Shown here piece after piece: positions 25,896-34,173 of a stretch of 64,000 bases of DNA (position 1 is the stretch's first letter; each line of letters opens with the position of its first letter). The notes beneath the pieces are model-generated. The model ran no database searches and was not told the DNA's origin. It saw only the letters and a list, made by a program, of their open reading frames with translations. Location: contig NZ_JAUOEM010000002.1 of assembly GCF_030540875.1 (NCBI RefSeq), forward strand, positions 402,926-466,925, read 5' to 3'. The stretch comes from Flavivirga amylovorans. GTDB lineage: Bacteria; Bacteroidota; Bacteroidia; Flavobacteriales; Flavobacteriaceae. A program made the position numbers and the translations under genes.

Positions 25896-27272
25896 TTGTT
25901 AGAAGAAAAAGAAAACATACAATTTCAACTTACCAATGAGCTCATTGAGCGAGTAGAGTTATTGGTCGAAGAACAAAACGACAAAGAACTACAAACGCTT
26001 TTAAATGAGTTTCACTACGCAGATATTGCCGAAATTTTAGATGAATTAAATTTAGAAGAAGCAGTATATGTTATAAAACTTCTAGATTCTGAAACGACTT
26101 CAGATGTCTTAACAGAATTAGATGAAGACAATCGAGAAAAGGTATTAAAAAACTTATCGGCAAAAGAAATTGCTGAAGAAATTGAAGAGTTAGATACCGA
26201 TGATGCAGCAGATATTATTTCAGAATTACCAGAAGAACGACAGCAAGAAGTCATTTCGAAAATTGAAGATGAAGAACACAAGGCAGAAATCACAGAACTT
26301 CTTACTTATGATGAGGATACTGCTGGTGGACTCATGGCAAAAGAGCTTGTTAAAGTTTATGAGACCTGGACGGTTGCTGGCTGTCTACGACGTATTAGAG
26401 GACAAGCTAAAGAGGTAACCAGAGTACATTCTATTTATGTGGTCGATAAGGAAGATAAACTTGTAGGGCGCCTGTCCTTAAAAGATCTTATTGTTGCTAA
26501 AAACGAAAAAAAAATTGCAGACATATACATATCAAATGTAGATTATGTTGGAGTCAATGAAGATGTTGAAGATGTTGCTAAGATCATGGCTAAATACGAT
26601 TTAGAAGCCATTCCAGTGGTTGACGAAAATCAGATTTTATTAGGAAGAATAACCATTGATGATATCGTAGATGTTTTAAAAGAGGAGGCCGATAAAGATT
26701 ATCAGTTAGCAGCTGGTATTACACAAGATGTAGAAGCCGATGATAGTATTTGGGAACTTACCAGAGCTCGATTACCATGGTTGGTTTTGGGCTTAGTTGG
26801 TGGCGTAGGCGCTTTTTTAATAATGGAAGGCTTCCAGGAATCATTTAAAGAAAAAGCGATCCTTTTCTTTTTTACACCTTTAATAGCCGCAATGGCGGGT
26901 AACGTAGGTGTACAATCTAGTGCTATTATTGTACAAGGTCTAGCGAATGATGATGTAAGAGGTAGTGTTAATAGCAGGCTAATAAAAGAAATGCTTTTAG
27001 CTGCACTAAATGGTGTGATACTAGCCGTTTTTTTATTTTTATTTGTTTGGTTTTATAAAGGAGAATTAGACAAAGCTTTAGCAATATCAGTGTCATTAGT
27101 AGTTGTCATTATTGTAGCAGGTTTAATAGGGACTTTTGTACCCTTATTTTTAAACAAACGTGGTGTCGATCCCGCTATAGCAACAGGGCCGTTTATAACA
27201 ACCAGCAATGATATTTTAGGGATTCTTCTTTATTTTTGGATAGCAGAATTAATAATAAGTTTCTACAGTTAA
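25896..27272 (+). CDS. mgtE: magnesium transporter MgtE
   Basis: A 458-residue Mg2+ channel/transporter. Residues about 10-130 form the acidic MgtE N-domain (FHYADIAEILDELNLEEAVY and repeats of D-E-L pairs). Residues about 135-260 are a CBS pair (VYVVDKEDKLVGRLSLKDLI, and later AIPVVDENQILLGRITIDDI). Residues about 285-455 hold five transmembrane helices, with the ion-path segment TPLIAAMAGNVGVQSSAI and GVDPAIATGPFITTSNDI. The N and CBS domains sense cytoplasmic Mg2+. It probably starts at the TTG at 25896, since no early ATG exists. It is likely co-transcribed with rsmA. Confidence 0.95.
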   Translation: MLEEKENIQFQLTNELIERVELLVEEQNDKELQTLLNEFHYADIAEILDELNLEEAVYVIKLLDSETTSDVLTELDEDNREKVLKNLSAKEIAEEIEELDTDDAADIISELPEERQQEVISKIEDEEHKAEITELLTYDEDTAGGLMAKELVKVYETWTVAGCLRRIRGQAKEVTRVHSIYVVDKEDKLVGRLSLKDLIVAKNEKKIADIYISNVDYVGVNEDVEDVAKIMAKYDLEAIPVVDENQILLGRITIDDIVDVLKEEADKDYQLAAGITQDVEADDSIWELTRARLPWLVLGLVGGVGAFLIMEGFQESFKEKAILFFFTPLIAAMAGNVGVQSSAIIVQGLANDDVRGSVNSRLIKEMLLAALNGVILAVFLFLFVWFYKGELDKALAISVSLVVVIIVAGLIGTFVPLFLNKRGVDPAIATGPFITTSNDILGILLYFWIAELIISFYS

Positions 27273-27481
27273 AATTCCCAATTTACCTCTCAAGAATATT
27301 AATATTTAATTATTGGTAAATTAAATTGGTATAACCATTTTGAACACAGAGAGAAATCACATCATTAATCTGTAATTTTTAGACATTTGTTATATTTACC
27401 TACAAAAAAAGATAAAGATCATGAATTTAATCAAATATGATACCTTCCATTATGTATGCCTTTGAGATTTAATTTTACAAT

Positions 27482-27847
27482 ATGCGAGCAATAAATATCA
27501 AAAATAAATTTTCAAAATTTAATAAAAATTGGCATCCACATCAAATTGCTGTGGTAGACAATATGCAAGTTATTTTAGCCAAACTTAAAGGTGAATTTGT
27601 ATGGCATAGTCACGATGATGAAGATGAATTATTTCAAGTTGTAAAAGGAACTTTATATATGCAATTTCGAGACAGAACAGAAATTGTGAACGAAGGCGAA
27701 ATTATTGTAGTACCTAAAGGTGTTGAGCATAATCCATGTACAAAAAATGACGAAGAAGTACATGTGTTACTCTTTGAAAAGTTATCAACCTTACATACAG
27801 GACATATAAAACATGAAAAAACACAAACCCATTATCCGAAAATTTGA
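27482..27847 (+). CDS. cupin domain protein
   Basis: A 121-residue single cupin. The metal-binding motif 1 is visible as WHSHDDEDELFQVVKG (His-x-His...Glu) near residues 40-55. Motif 2 is GEIIVVPKGVEHNP (about 77-90). Small cupins of this kind bind a metal and may be isomerases, dioxygenases or ligand sensors, and the substrate cannot be read from the sequence. It is a stand-alone gene between mgtE and a 2-hydroxyacid dehydrogenase. Confidence 0.85.
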   Translation: MRAINIKNKFSKFNKNWHPHQIAVVDNMQVILAKLKGEFVWHSHDDEDELFQVVKGTLYMQFRDRTEIVNEGEIIVVPKGVEHNPCTKNDEEVHVLLFEKLSTLHTGHIKHEKTQTHYPKI

Positions 27848-27852
27848 CTTTT

Positions 27853-27878
27853 GTCATGCTGAACTTGTTTCAGCATCT
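27853..27878. repeat. dispersed hairpin repeat (GCTGAA..TTCAGC)
   Basis: The spacer after the cupin gene contains CATGCTGAACTTGTTTCAGC, a small hairpin with stem GCTGAA/TTCAGC. A partial copy of its left part (CTTTTGTCATGCTG) is seen at 21731-21744. This type of short hairpin recurs between genes in many Flavobacteriaceae genomes. Confidence 0.45.
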
Positions 27879-27936
27879 CATAGTTTTACTTCTTAATGAT
27901 AATCAATTAAACACTTACTTTTTATAGGTAATTATT

Positions 27937-28893
27937 ATGAAAATACTTCACTTAGACACCAATCATGAATTAATGATCAATCAACTTAATGATCTAGGTT
28001 TTACCAATCATGAAGATTACACATCATCAAAAGAAGCCATAGAAGCAAAAATTAAAAATTATGATGGTATTGTTTTGCGAAGCCGTTTTGTTATCGATAA
28101 ACAATTTTTAAATGCAGCGACAAACCTTAAATTTATAGGTAGAGTAGGAGCAGGGTTGGAAAATATAGATTGCGACTATGCCGAAAAAAAAGGAATAACT
28201 TTAATTTCGGCTCCCGAAGGAAATAGAAATGCAGTGGGAGAACATGCATTGGGTATGCTATTATCACTATTTAATAAACTCAATAAAGCAGATTTAGAAG
28301 TTAGGCAAGGAGTATGGTTACGTGAAGATAACCGAGGGATAGAGCTTGACGGAAAAACTGTGGGAATTATTGGTTACGGAAATATGGGGAAAGCTTTTTC
28401 TAAAAAGTTATGTGGTTTTGATGTTGAGGTGCTTTGCTACGACATTAAAGAGGATGTAGGAGACGTTAATGCAAAACAAGTATCGTTAACAACGTTTCAA
28501 GAAAATGTAGATGTAGTGAGCTTGCATACTCCAGAAACACCTTTAACTTTAAATATGATTGATAATACATTTATCAATCAATTTAAAAAACCGTTTTGGT
28601 TAATAAACACAGCACGAGGCAAAAGCGTAGTGACCAAAGATTTGGTTTCAGCTTTAAAAGCTGGTAAAATATTAGGAGCTGGGCTTGATGTTTTAGAATA
28701 TGAAAAAGCGTCGTTCGAAAATCTATTTAAAAAGGATATGACCCCTAATGCAGTTGAAATGCCAGAAGCTTTTAAGTATTTAATTAATTCGAAAAACGTT
28801 ATTTTATCACCGCATGTAGCTGGCTGGACGATAGAGAGTAAGGAGAAATTAGCACAAACCATCGTAGATAAAATTAAAGCGAATTTTTGCTAA
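27937..28893 (+). CDS. D-2-hydroxyacid dehydrogenase (SerA-like)
   Basis: A 318-residue NAD-dependent dehydrogenase. Substrate-side motifs are GIVLRSRFVID and RVGAGLENIDCDYAEKKGI. The Rossmann domain has GKTVGIIGYGNMGKAF (about 145-160), then SLHTPETPLTLNMID, INTARGKSVV, GLDVLEYE and the catalytic His in SPHVAGWT. It could be D-3-phosphoglycerate dehydrogenase lacking the ACT domain, or act on another 2-oxo acid; no neighbouring serine-pathway gene helps. The stop codon lies within the left arm of a long inverted repeat. Confidence 0.88.
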   Translation: MKILHLDTNHELMINQLNDLGFTNHEDYTSSKEAIEAKIKNYDGIVLRSRFVIDKQFLNAATNLKFIGRVGAGLENIDCDYAEKKGITLISAPEGNRNAVGEHALGMLLSLFNKLNKADLEVRQGVWLREDNRGIELDGKTVGIIGYGNMGKAFSKKLCGFDVEVLCYDIKEDVGDVNAKQVSLTTFQENVDVVSLHTPETPLTLNMIDNTFINQFKKPFWLINTARGKSVVTKDLVSALKAGKILGAGLDVLEYEKASFENLFKKDMTPNAVEMPEAFKYLINSKNVILSPHVAGWTIESKEKLAQTIVDKIKANFC

Positions 28894-29098
28894 ATTTAAC
28901 GAGTTAGATTTAAAAATTACTCATATTGAATTACTCATATTGAATTAGTTGTATTTAATGAATACTTATATGTCACCTTGAGCACAGTCGAAAGGTCATT
29001 AAAATCTATAAATTTAATAGGTTTCGACTGCGCTCAACCTGACTTCAGTCTGAATAAAAGCTATCAAAAACTATTGGTCTAACTCGTTAAATTTAGCA
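28888..29098. repeat. element bounded by 21-bp perfect inverted repeats
   Basis: The spacer is framed by a perfect 21-bp inverted repeat (28888-28908 and 29078-29098; core TAAATTTAACGAGTTAGA and its complement). The left arm includes the dehydrogenase stop codon, and the right arm ends 1 bp before the ATG of the LuxR-type gene. Inside are two tandem copies of TTACTCATATTGAA (28917-28944) and an inner imperfect inverted repeat, TTGAGCACAGTCGAAA / TTTCGACTGCGCTCAA (28978-28993 and 29022-29037). The whole spacer can fold into nested stems. Confidence 0.7.
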
Positions 29099-29099
29099 T

Positions 29100-29510
29100 A
29101 TGAAAAAAACTATTTTAGTTTTTACACTTTTAATTGTTTCCCTTTATATTATTTTCAGGATTAGTAAATATTCTTTAATTCTGGGAGGAACCTCAATGGA
29201 GTTTGTTATTACGATTATTGCCATTGTGTTTTTTATTGTTGGTATTTATATTAACAAAAAAAGTCTTCATAAACCACAAAACATTTCTAAGGACATTAAT
29301 CATAAAAAAATTAAAGCACTAGAAATTACATCTCGCGAATATGAAGTGCTACAAGCAATCTCAAAAGGATTATCCAATAAAGAAATTGCCGAAAAATTAT
29401 TCTTATCAGAAAGCACCATCAAAACACACGTTTCTAACTTATTAGTAAAACTTAATGCAAAAAGACGAACACAAGCCGTTCAAATTGCAAAAGACCATAA
29501 GATTTTATAG
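29100..29510 (+). CDS. membrane-anchored LuxR-type transcription factor
   Basis: A 136-residue protein with two hydrophobic helices (about residues 4-20 and 33-52), then a LuxR/GerE helix-turn-helix (about 72-130). The HTH has LEITSREYEVLQAISKGLSN, followed by KEIAEKLFLSESTIKTHVSN and LLVKLNAKRRTQAV. This small arrangement is common in Flavobacteria; the signal sensed is unknown. The start codon is placed directly after an arm of the 21-bp inverted repeat, which may affect its translation. Confidence 0.82.
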   Translation: MKKTILVFTLLIVSLYIIFRISKYSLILGGTSMEFVITIIAIVFFIVGIYINKKSLHKPQNISKDINHKKIKALEITSREYEVLQAISKGLSNKEIAEKLFLSESTIKTHVSNLLVKLNAKRRTQAVQIAKDHKIL

Positions 29511-29613
29511 CTTTAGGACTAAAGTATGAGATGTTTGGTACTTTAGTATGAGGCCGATTTTAGTAATAGCTAGTAGTTTTATACCAGTAATCAATAATTT
29601 TAAAATAAACAAT

Positions 29614-29985
29614 ATGACATTAGGGGCATTTTCGGTAAGTCTAAGCGTTAAAGATATTAACGCTTCTAAACTATTTTATGAGAACCTTGGATTTGAGGTT
29701 TTTGCTGGCGATTTAGAAAGAAACTATCTCATTATGAAAAACGGAAATGCCTTAATAGGGCTTTTTCAAGGCATGTTTGAGAATAATATTTTAACCTTCA
29801 ATCCCGGATGGGATGAAAGTGCAAAGACATTAGATGCTTATACAGATGTTCGAGATATTCAAAAACACTTAAAAAGTAAAGGCATCAAATTTGAAAGTGA
29901 AGCAGACGAAAATACTACAGGGCCAGCAAGCTTTGTTGTTATGGATCCCGATGGGAATGCCATTTTAATAGATCAACATGTTTAA
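29614..29985 (+). CDS. VOC family protein (glyoxalase-like)
   Basis: About 123 residues from the ATG at 29614, where the fold begins ([20 protein letters not shown]). An in-frame ATG at 29548 would add 22 residues with no family match. Paired beta-alpha-beta-beta-beta units end in [19 protein letters not shown] proteins bind metal or small ligands and include glyoxalases, dioxygenases and resistance proteins; the exact role is unknown. It begins a short run of genes (VOC, DUF4199, DUF1801, VOC) with tight spacing. Confidence 0.8.
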   Translation: MTLGAFSVSLSVKDINASKLFYENLGFEVFAGDLERNYLIMKNGNALIGLFQGMFENNILTFNPGWDESAKTLDAYTDVRDIQKHLKSKGIKFESEADENTTGPASFVVMDPDGNAILIDQHV

Positions 29986-30000
29986 TATAATATAGAAATT

Positions 30001-30510
30001 ATGCTAAGTACAATTAAAAAATTTGGTAGTTACGCCGCTTTGGTTGGGGTGCTTTTATTTATTGGTAGTCATTTTTTCAATTGGAATGTTGGTTTTAAAA
30101 CCTTAGAAATTTTTGGTTACGCGTCTATTTTGGCCTCGTTATCTTTTGTATTCTTTGGAATAAAACATTTTAGAGATCAAATAAATAATGGTGTGATATC
30201 ATTTAAAAAAGCATTGCTTATCGGATTAGTGATTTCTGCAATTTCCGGGATAGTTATAGGTCTTTTGGATGTTGTTTATGTTACCATGATAAATCCTGAC
30301 TTTGTTGTTGAATATACAGAATATGCCTTAGAAGGTATGAAAAACACCTTATCGGCAAGTGAATTTGAAGTAGAAAAAGAAGCATTAAATGAACAAATGA
30401 AATTATTTGAAAATCCAATATTTACTTGGTCAATTATGTTCACAACTGTATTTGCAATTGGAGTCATTATATCCTTATTCTCATCCTTAATTTTACAACG
30501 TAAAAGCTAA
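30001..30510 (+). CDS. DUF4199 membrane protein
   Basis: A 169-residue protein with four hydrophobic helices (about 8-25, 35-52, 72-98 and 140-162) and the DUF4199 signature: FFGIKHFRDQINNGVISFKK, then ALLIGLVISAISGIVIGLLD. It is a Bacteroidota-specific inner-membrane family of unknown function. It follows the VOC gene by 15 bp and precedes the DUF1801 gene by 4 bp. Confidence 0.82.
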   Translation: MLSTIKKFGSYAALVGVLLFIGSHFFNWNVGFKTLEIFGYASILASLSFVFFGIKHFRDQINNGVISFKKALLIGLVISAISGIVIGLLDVVYVTMINPDFVVEYTEYALEGMKNTLSASEFEVEKEALNEQMKLFENPIFTWSIMFTTVFAIGVIISLFSSLILQRKS

Positions 30511-30514
30511 TATT

Positions 30515-30979
30515 ATGCAATCAAAAGCGACTTCACCACAACAGTACTTAGATGAATTACCAGAAGACAGAAAAGAGCCCATTAATAAATTAAGGCAACA
30601 AATTTTAGATAATTTACCAAAAGGTATTGAAGAACAAATGAATTATGGTATGCTAGGATATGTTATCCCACATTCAGTATATCCCGAGGGGTATCACTGC
30701 GATCCAAAATTACCATTACCGTTTATGAATCTGGCTTCTCAAAAGAATTTTATAGCCGTTTATAGTATGGCGCTGTATTCAAAAAAAGAATTAATGGATT
30801 GGTTTACTTCAGAATATGCCAAGCAATGCAAGTATAAATTGGATATGGGAAAAAGTTGTATTCGTTTTAAAAAAATGAATGATATTCCTTTTGAACTCAT
30901 TGGAGAACTTGCTGGTAAAATTGAAGCAGACGAATGGATTAATATTTATGAAACAGCTATAAAAAACAGAAAAAAATGA
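30515..30979 (+). CDS. DUF1801 domain protein
   Basis: A 154-residue protein of the YdhG-like DUF1801 family: YLDELPEDRKEPINKLRQQI, then a middle with EQMNYGMLGYVIP and ASQKNFIAVYSMAL, and later KLDMGKSCIRFKK. The family is cytoplasmic with an alpha/beta fold, and its function is not established. Its TGA overlaps the ATG of the following VOC gene (ATGA), so the two are translationally coupled. Confidence 0.85.
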   Translation: MQSKATSPQQYLDELPEDRKEPINKLRQQILDNLPKGIEEQMNYGMLGYVIPHSVYPEGYHCDPKLPLPFMNLASQKNFIAVYSMALYSKKELMDWFTSEYAKQCKYKLDMGKSCIRFKKMNDIPFELIGELAGKIEADEWINIYETAIKNRKK

Positions 30980-31359
30980 AAAAACGTGTTACAGGTTTAG
31001 GTGGTTTTTTCTTTAAATCAAAAGATCCCGATAAACTAAAAGCATGGTATGGTAAACATTTAGGAATTCCGGTAGATAGTTATGGTTGGACATTTAAATG
31101 GCAAGACGATATAGAAGGAGGAACGACTCAGTGGTCGCCTTTTAAAGAAGATACATCTTATTTTGAACCAAGTGAGAAACAATTTATGATGAATTTTAGA
31201 GTAGAAAATTTATTGGAATTGTTAAAAATATTAAAAGAAGAAGGTGTTACTATTGTTGGAAAAGTTGAAACGTACGAATATGGAAAATTTGGTTGGATTG
31301 TTGATCCTGAAGGAAACAAAATAGAGCTTTGGGAACCAATCGATTCAGCATTTTTGTAA
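30976..31359 (+). CDS. VOC family protein (glyoxalase-like)
   Basis: A 127-residue protein starting at an ATGA overlap with DUF1801. The N-terminal GLGGFFFKSKDPDKLKAWYG begins the first VOC unit. The second ends FGWIVDPEGNKIELWEP, the usual glyoxalase/bleomycin-resistance ending with the metal-ligand Glu. The substrate is unknown. It is distinct in sequence from the VOC protein at 29614. Confidence 0.85.
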   Translation: MKKRVTGLGGFFFKSKDPDKLKAWYGKHLGIPVDSYGWTFKWQDDIEGGTTQWSPFKEDTSYFEPSEKQFMMNFRVENLLELLKILKEEGVTIVGKVETYEYGKFGWIVDPEGNKIELWEPIDSAFL

Positions 31360-31388
31360 TTTAGCCCTAAGACTTTAAGCATAAGTAA

Positions 31389-32153
31389 TTGACTTATTTA
31401 GAAATACTAGAATCATACGGCCTGACTGCATTACAATGGATAGCTATTTGTTTTGCAGTTTTTTTATTAGGATTATCCAAATCCGGAATCAAAGGAATAG
31501 GGATTTTAATAGTCATTATACTTGCTTTTGTTTTTGGAGAGAAAGCTTCCACAGGTGTTTTACTTCCTATGCTCATTGTAGCAGATATTTTTGCAGTAAT
31601 ATATTATAATAGACATGCGCAATGGGGCTATATAAAGAAATTAATACCATGGATGATTATAGGTGTTTTAGTTGGTGTTTGGGTAGGTAACGATATCTCA
31701 GAAGTTCTATTCAAAAGAATCATGGCAGTTATTATAATAATTTCTGTTCTAATTATGTTTTATACAGAAAACAGAACATCTAAAGACATACCAAAAAACA
31801 AATTATTTTCTACAGGGGCAGGGTTCTTAGCAGGTTTTACAACCATGGTTGGTAATTTAGCAGGGCCAATTTCTAATATTTATTTTTTGGCGATGCGTTT
31901 GCCTAAAAATGAATTTATAGGAACTGCTGCATGGCTGTTTTTTATTATTAATGTCTTTAAGTTGCCCTTTCATTTTTTTGTTTGGAAAACAGTTACTAAA
32001 GAAACACTGGTTCTAAATACGGTTTTAATCCCAGCAATTATCATTGGTTTTTTTGTAGGCGTTACCATTGTAAAATTAATTTCTAATGTGAATTACAGGC
32101 GCTTTATATTAATTGTCACAGCAATAGGAGGTGTAGCTATGTTATTTAGATAG
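31389..32153 (+). CDS. sulfite exporter TauE/SafE family permease
   Basis: A 254-residue membrane protein with about eight hydrophobic helices. TauE/SafE features are the N-terminal repeat FLLGLSKSGIKGIGILIVII and the second repeat GFLAGFTTMVGNLAGPISNI. The family moves organosulfur compounds, sulfite or other anions across the inner membrane. It begins at a TTG (31389), with no early ATG. There is no sulfur-metabolism gene nearby to suggest the substrate. Confidence 0.85.
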   Translation: MTYLEILESYGLTALQWIAICFAVFLLGLSKSGIKGIGILIVIILAFVFGEKASTGVLLPMLIVADIFAVIYYNRHAQWGYIKKLIPWMIIGVLVGVWVGNDISEVLFKRIMAVIIIISVLIMFYTENRTSKDIPKNKLFSTGAGFLAGFTTMVGNLAGPISNIYFLAMRLPKNEFIGTAAWLFFIINVFKLPFHFFVWKTVTKETLVLNTVLIPAIIIGFFVGVTIVKLISNVNYRRFILIVTAIGGVAMLFR

Positions 32154-32220
32154 TCTTTTTCTTGTAACATTATTACATATTGGTAGACACATAGATAGTA
32201 CACATTAAAAATGAATGATC

Positions 32221-32676
32221 ATGTCTGAAGAATCCAAAAAACAACAACCAGAAGATAAAGTTTATGAAGCAGAAGTTCTTAAAGTCGATTCGTATAGCAA
32301 TAAAGGTTCTGTAAATGATAAAGCTGAAAAGCTAAAAGCAGAAGCTAAAGAGGTCTATTATAAAACAAAAGAAAGAGCAAATGATTTTTTAGATGAAGCC
32401 ACTGAAAAATTAGAAGACTTAACGGAAGTCGCTAAAGAGAAAGGGACTAAATTATCTGTTGAGGCGAAAGAAAAATATGAAGAAGCTAAGGTTAAGGCAA
32501 AAGGATTTGCGGAAGAAGCTGGAGAAACATTAGATAAAGTTGCTGAGAAAACAACTGTATTTGTTGATGAAGCTAACGATAAATTAGAAGAATTTGCAGA
32601 AGAGACAAAAGAAACATTATCTGAAGTGTCAAAGAAAACAAAAGGCTTCCTAAAAAAGATTTTTGATAAAAATTAA
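32221..32676 (+). CDS. Lys/Glu-rich amphipathic repeat protein
   Basis: About 151 residues from the ATG at 32221 (an in-frame ATG two codons earlier is also possible). It has no signal peptide. Residues about 30-145 are a run of amphipathic helices rich in Ala, Lys, Glu and Thr, with recurring units such as KLKAEAKEVYYKTKERANDF, KLEDLTEVAKEKG and TLDKVAEKTTVF, resembling LEA/apolipoprotein-like or YtxH tails. These often interact with membranes or protect proteins under stress, which is only inference here. The next gene encodes a TM2 protein with the same kind of repeat at its N-terminus. Confidence 0.65.
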   Translation: MSEESKKQQPEDKVYEAEVLKVDSYSNKGSVNDKAEKLKAEAKEVYYKTKERANDFLDEATEKLEDLTEVAKEKGTKLSVEAKEKYEEAKVKAKGFAEEAGETLDKVAEKTTVFVDEANDKLEEFAEETKETLSEVSKKTKGFLKKIFDKN

Positions 32677-32767
32677 ATAACTAATAGTCTGTTAGTTAAG
32701 GTGACTATTTTACCAGTGAATTTAATTTTTTAGTACCTTTATGTTGTAACCAAAAATTTTAAATATT

Positions 32768-33220
32768 ATGTCTGACGAAAAGAATTTAAGTGACGACCTA
32801 AATGATATGTTAGGTGATGCTAAAGAAGGCGCAAAAAAAGCAGCTGATAAAGCAGAAGAATTTGCAGAAGAAGCAAAAGAAAAGGCCAAAGAAACTTTTG
32901 AAGATGTTAAAGAATCTGCTTCTGAATTTGCAGAAGGAGCCAAAGAAACGTTTGATAATGTAACGGGTGAAAATAAAAAAGTACTAGCTGGGGTTTTAGC
33001 TATTATATTAGGCCCTTTAGGTATCCATAAATTTATTTTGGGATATAATAAAGAAGGTATTATTATGTTAGTAGTAACCTTTATACTAGGATTTATAACT
33101 TGTGGTTTAGGTGCTGGTTTAACTGGACTTATAGGTTTAATAGAAGGTATTATATATCTTACTAAATCTGATGAAGAATTCTATAACACCTATCAAGTAG
33201 GTCAAAAACCATGGTTTTAA
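32768..33220 (+). CDS. TM2 domain protein with amphipathic N-terminal repeat
   Basis: A 150-residue protein. Residues about 1-62 are amphipathic Lys/Glu/Ala helices (KKAADKAEEFAEEAKEKAKE). Residues about 70-130 form a TM2 domain: two hydrophobic helices joined by a short loop, with LAIILGPLGIHKFILGYNKE at the front and a Gly-rich GLGAGLTGLIGLIEGIIYL helix. TM2 proteins are small inner-membrane proteins of unclear function. The N-terminus closely resembles the product of the preceding gene, suggesting a partial duplication. Confidence 0.82.
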   Translation: MSDEKNLSDDLNDMLGDAKEGAKKAADKAEEFAEEAKEKAKETFEDVKESASEFAEGAKETFDNVTGENKKVLAGVLAIILGPLGIHKFILGYNKEGIIMLVVTFILGFITCGLGAGLTGLIGLIEGIIYLTKSDEEFYNTYQVGQKPWF

Positions 33221-33289
33221 TTTATAGTTGTTCTATTAACAATATTTTATGTTGTTTTTTTACGAAAAAGAATTCGATTTTGCATAATA

Positions 33290-33326
33290 AAATGAAGCCT
33301 TCAAATTTAATTTGAAGGCTTCATTT
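33290..33326. terminator. bidirectional terminator hairpin
   Basis: A long stem AAATGAAGCCTTCAAA / TTTGAAGGCTTCATTT separated by 5 bases lies between the convergent TM2 and DUF805 genes. A-rich and T-rich flanks on both sides allow it to end transcription from either direction. Confidence 0.8.
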
Positions 33327-33377
33327 TATTTATGAATAATCTGTCAACCTAATTTAAGGAAGACTCAAAATAGTAAA

Positions 33378-33740
33378 TTATTCTTGACCAATTAGGTCTA
33401 TTTCCTCAGCATCAGATTTTGGATTAGGCCCCCATTTATTAGAACCAGCCTCACTATCTGTACAAGCTAAAATTAAATTATAAATAGGGATTAGTAAGAA
33501 CCAGCCACTTTTACCAGCATCATGCATTCTTCTTACACCTACAGCAATTCCTGGAATTAAAACTGCTAAAGAGTAAATAGAACTTACAATAGATAAAGAA
33601 GGCATTTCCAATCCTATTGATATAAAGATAATTCCGTAAGAAATAAGAATGTTGAATAAGAAAAACATCCAATATTCTTTTCGTCTTGCTCTTCCAGAAA
33701 AATCCGCGTACTGTTTTAATACTTTTAAATACCAATTCAT
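33378..33740 (-). CDS. DUF805 membrane protein
   Basis: A 120-residue protein with the DUF805 hallmarks YADFSGRARRKEYWMFFLFN, then GVRRMHDAGKSGWF and LIPIYNLILACTDS-GSNKWGPNP. It has three to four hydrophobic helices in the inner membrane. The family is very common and has no defined function. It converges with the TM2 gene and is divergent from arsR. Confidence 0.9.
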   Translation of the reverse strand: MNWYLKVLKQYADFSGRARRKEYWMFFLFNILISYGIIFISIGLEMPSLSIVSSIYSLAVLIPGIAVGVRRMHDAGKSGWFLLIPIYNLILACTDSEAGSNKWGPNPKSDAEEIDLIGQE

Positions 33741-33806
33741 GATAATAGTTGATTTTGGGGTTAATATGTCTCAAATATAACTTTTTTATTTAAATATAAT
33801 ATCGTA

Positions 33807-33818
33807 ATATTGCAATAT
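33807..33818. promoter_or_regulatory. candidate ArsR operator palindrome
   Basis: ATATTGCAATAT is a perfect 12-bp palindrome 21 bp upstream of the arsR start and preceded by TAATATCGTA. Its position and symmetry fit an operator where ArsR would block transcription in the absence of ligand. The assignment is inference. Confidence 0.45.
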
Positions 33819-33839
33819 GTAAATACAACAATAAAGTAT

Positions 33840-34163
33840 ATGGGAATTACTAAAACTCAAATGTTTACCGAAAAGCAAAACGACTTAGCTCAGTTTTTTA
33901 AGGTTTTGGGACACCCTGCTAGAGTTGCTATTTTACAATATATAAGTAATCAAAATGCTTGTATTTGTAATGATTTAGTTGAGGAAATAGGATTGGCACA
34001 AGCTACCATTTCTCAACACTTAAAAGAGCTTAAAACTATAGGGTTGTTAAAAGGAGAAGTAGAGGGTAAAAGTATGTGCTACTGTATTAATATTGAAAGA
34101 TGGAATGCCGTTCAAAATCAGTTAAATTTATTTTTTAATACAACAAAATCAAATTGTTGTTAA
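33840..34163 (+). CDS. arsR: ArsR/SmtB family metalloregulator
   Basis: About 107 residues from the ATG at 33840 (a TTG at 33810 would add ten). It is a winged helix-turn-helix with AQFFKVLGHPARVAILQYIS, the recognition helix region LAQATISQHLKELKTIGLL and the wing KGEVEGKSMCYCINI. Candidate thiol ligands are the Cys pair in NQNACICNDL (C-x-C) and CYC in the wing, plus a terminal CC. It is likely the repressor of the arsenic-type operon that follows, released by arsenite or a related thiophile. Confidence 0.88.
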   Translation: MGITKTQMFTEKQNDLAQFFKVLGHPARVAILQYISNQNACICNDLVEEIGLAQATISQHLKELKTIGLLKGEVEGKSMCYCINIERWNAVQNQLNLFFNTTKSNCC

Positions 34164-34173
34164 ATTTTTAATT

